Assembly: GCF_011355085.1 (NCBI RefSeq)
Contig: NZ_VXCP01000002.1
Coordinates: 248,001-312,000, forward strand
Length of the DNA: 64,000 bases
From: Pseudomonas akapageensis
GTDB taxonomy: Bacteria; Pseudomonadota; Gammaproteobacteria; Pseudomonadales; Pseudomonadaceae
Reading direction: 5' to 3'
Below the pieces are notes generated by a model. The model had not been told where the DNA came from. It saw only the letters and a program-made list of their open reading frames with translations, and did no database searches. Below are positions 63,426 to 64,000 of the stretch, in pieces (position 1 is the first letter of the stretch; each line of letters opens with the position of its first letter). The position numbers and the translations under genes are program-made.

Positions 63426-63908
63426 TCAGCAGGCATGTTGAGCAAGCGGCGCGATCCAGGTACGCCACGCGCTGGTGAAGTCGCGCAAGCGACCCTGGGG
63501 TTGGAACGTTTGACGCCAGATTCTGGCCATGCCGAGCAGGTCGTCGGCAGCAGGCAAGGGGGTTTGCTGTTCTTCGACCAGCATCCAGGCGATGGCGGTG
63601 GCGTAGCGAAGATTGACGGTCAGTTCCAGGTGCGGGCCGCTGAGAAAGGCATGTTGGCTGGCCAGGCCGCGCACCAGGCTGGCGAGTTCAGGGTCGAGTG
63701 CGAGGTAATGATCCCAAAGCGCCTGGTGGCGCATTTCACCAATTCGATACAGGCCGTGTCCGCGTCTGTCGTGGAGCGCCGAGCCCAGGGCCGATTGGCT
63801 GGCTGCGATCCCCAGGAGCAGAGCCTCGGCGGTGTCACAGTGGCGGCCGAGGTAGATCAGCGTGGGGCGGATCACAAATTGGCACAACTCGCTCGCGGCG
63901 ATACCCAT
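63426..63908 (-). CDS. Hypothetical protein
   Basis: A 160-residue, mostly alpha-helical, soluble-looking protein that I do not recognise. It contains ASELCQFVIRPTLIYLGRH, HDRRGHGLYRIGE and many Leu/Ala. GAGG precedes the ATG at 63908; the frame is open 29 codons further upstream. Positions 63909-64000 show no other gene. A homologue next to a FadL-type gene is known in P. aeruginosa, from memory. Confidence 0.7.
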   Translation of the reverse strand: MGIAASELCQFVIRPTLIYLGRHCDTAEALLLGIAASQSALGSALHDRRGHGLYRIGEMRHQALWDHYLALDPELASLVRGLASQHAFLSGPHLELTVNLRYATAIAWMLVEEQQTPLPAADDLLGMARIWRQTFQPQGRLRDFTSAWRTWIAPLAQHAC

Positions 63909-64000
63909 AAAACCCTCGAACTGGTAAATGGCCGGCAAGGCCCTGGTGCTTGGCAGCTCGGTGAATCGGTCAGGCCTGCCGGAAGCGGATCGCACCGCTT

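Overview
The window is chromosomal DNA of a fluorescent Pseudomonas, most likely of the P. putida or P. fluorescens groups. The evidence is high GC, 4-bp ATGA-type gene overlaps, REP elements of the type GCGGGCAAGCCCGCTCCCACA, and near full-length matches by eye to the Pseudomonas proteins OprH, PhoP, GacS, LdhA and RelA. No rRNA, tRNA, CRISPR array or prophage was seen. The one mobile element is a complete IS3-family insertion sequence sitting inside a REP element.

Layout. Positions 1-4240 carry class Ia ribonucleotide reductase (nrdB, cut by the window edge, and nrdA) on the minus strand, with a tandem NrdR-box pair upstream. Positions 4945-9535 hold an RstAB-like two-component system translationally coupled to an FhuF-like iron reductase, then a PcpS-type phosphopantetheinyl transferase and a secreted dienelactone hydrolase. 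Positions 9577-14027 hold oprH-phoP-phoQ behind four phased GGTTCAG half-sites, and dctA behind a sigma-54 promoter with two upstream dyads. Positions 14165-16530 are housekeeping (sprT, a Yip1 protein, ttcA). Positions 16651-22413 form a six-gene, tightly packed operon resembling E. coli ynbABCD: a CDP-alcohol phosphatidyltransferase, a hydrolase-methyltransferase fusion, a PAP2-dual-specificity phosphatase fusion, a small membrane protein, a PlsC-like acyltransferase and a CdsA-like CTP transferase. It looks like a self-contained but uncharacterised phospholipid pathway and is the best candidate here for a little-described system.

Positions 22427-27264 hold a divergent Tag-family glycosylase, an arsC-wrbA-DUF2069 operon, a TlpA lipoprotein, the IS, and two small genes. 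Positions 27307-39588 hold ldhA, gacS, a second two-component pair, cysM, rlmD, relA, mazG and a DUF2058 gene. Positions 39719-48734 hold small or unknown genes, purMN, a DUF2066 gene, a PerM-like permease, hda, a sirtuin, two NlpC/P60 lipoproteins and an O-methyltransferase, followed by a convergent sugar dehydrogenase.

Positions 50186-59342 are a cobalamin riboswitch followed by a ten-gene late cobalamin operon (cobO, cobB, bluB, cobD, cobC, cobQ, cobP, cobT, alpha-ribazole phosphatase, cobS). It covers corrin amidation, adenosylation, the aminopropanol arm and lower-ligand assembly; early corrin-ring genes are not in the window. The end holds a MarR regulator and MFS transporter sharing a palindromic operator, a 40-codon coupled ORF, a periplasmic glutathione peroxidase-like protein, a FadL-type porin and an unrecognised protein.

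All identifications are by reading the sequence; no database search was run.
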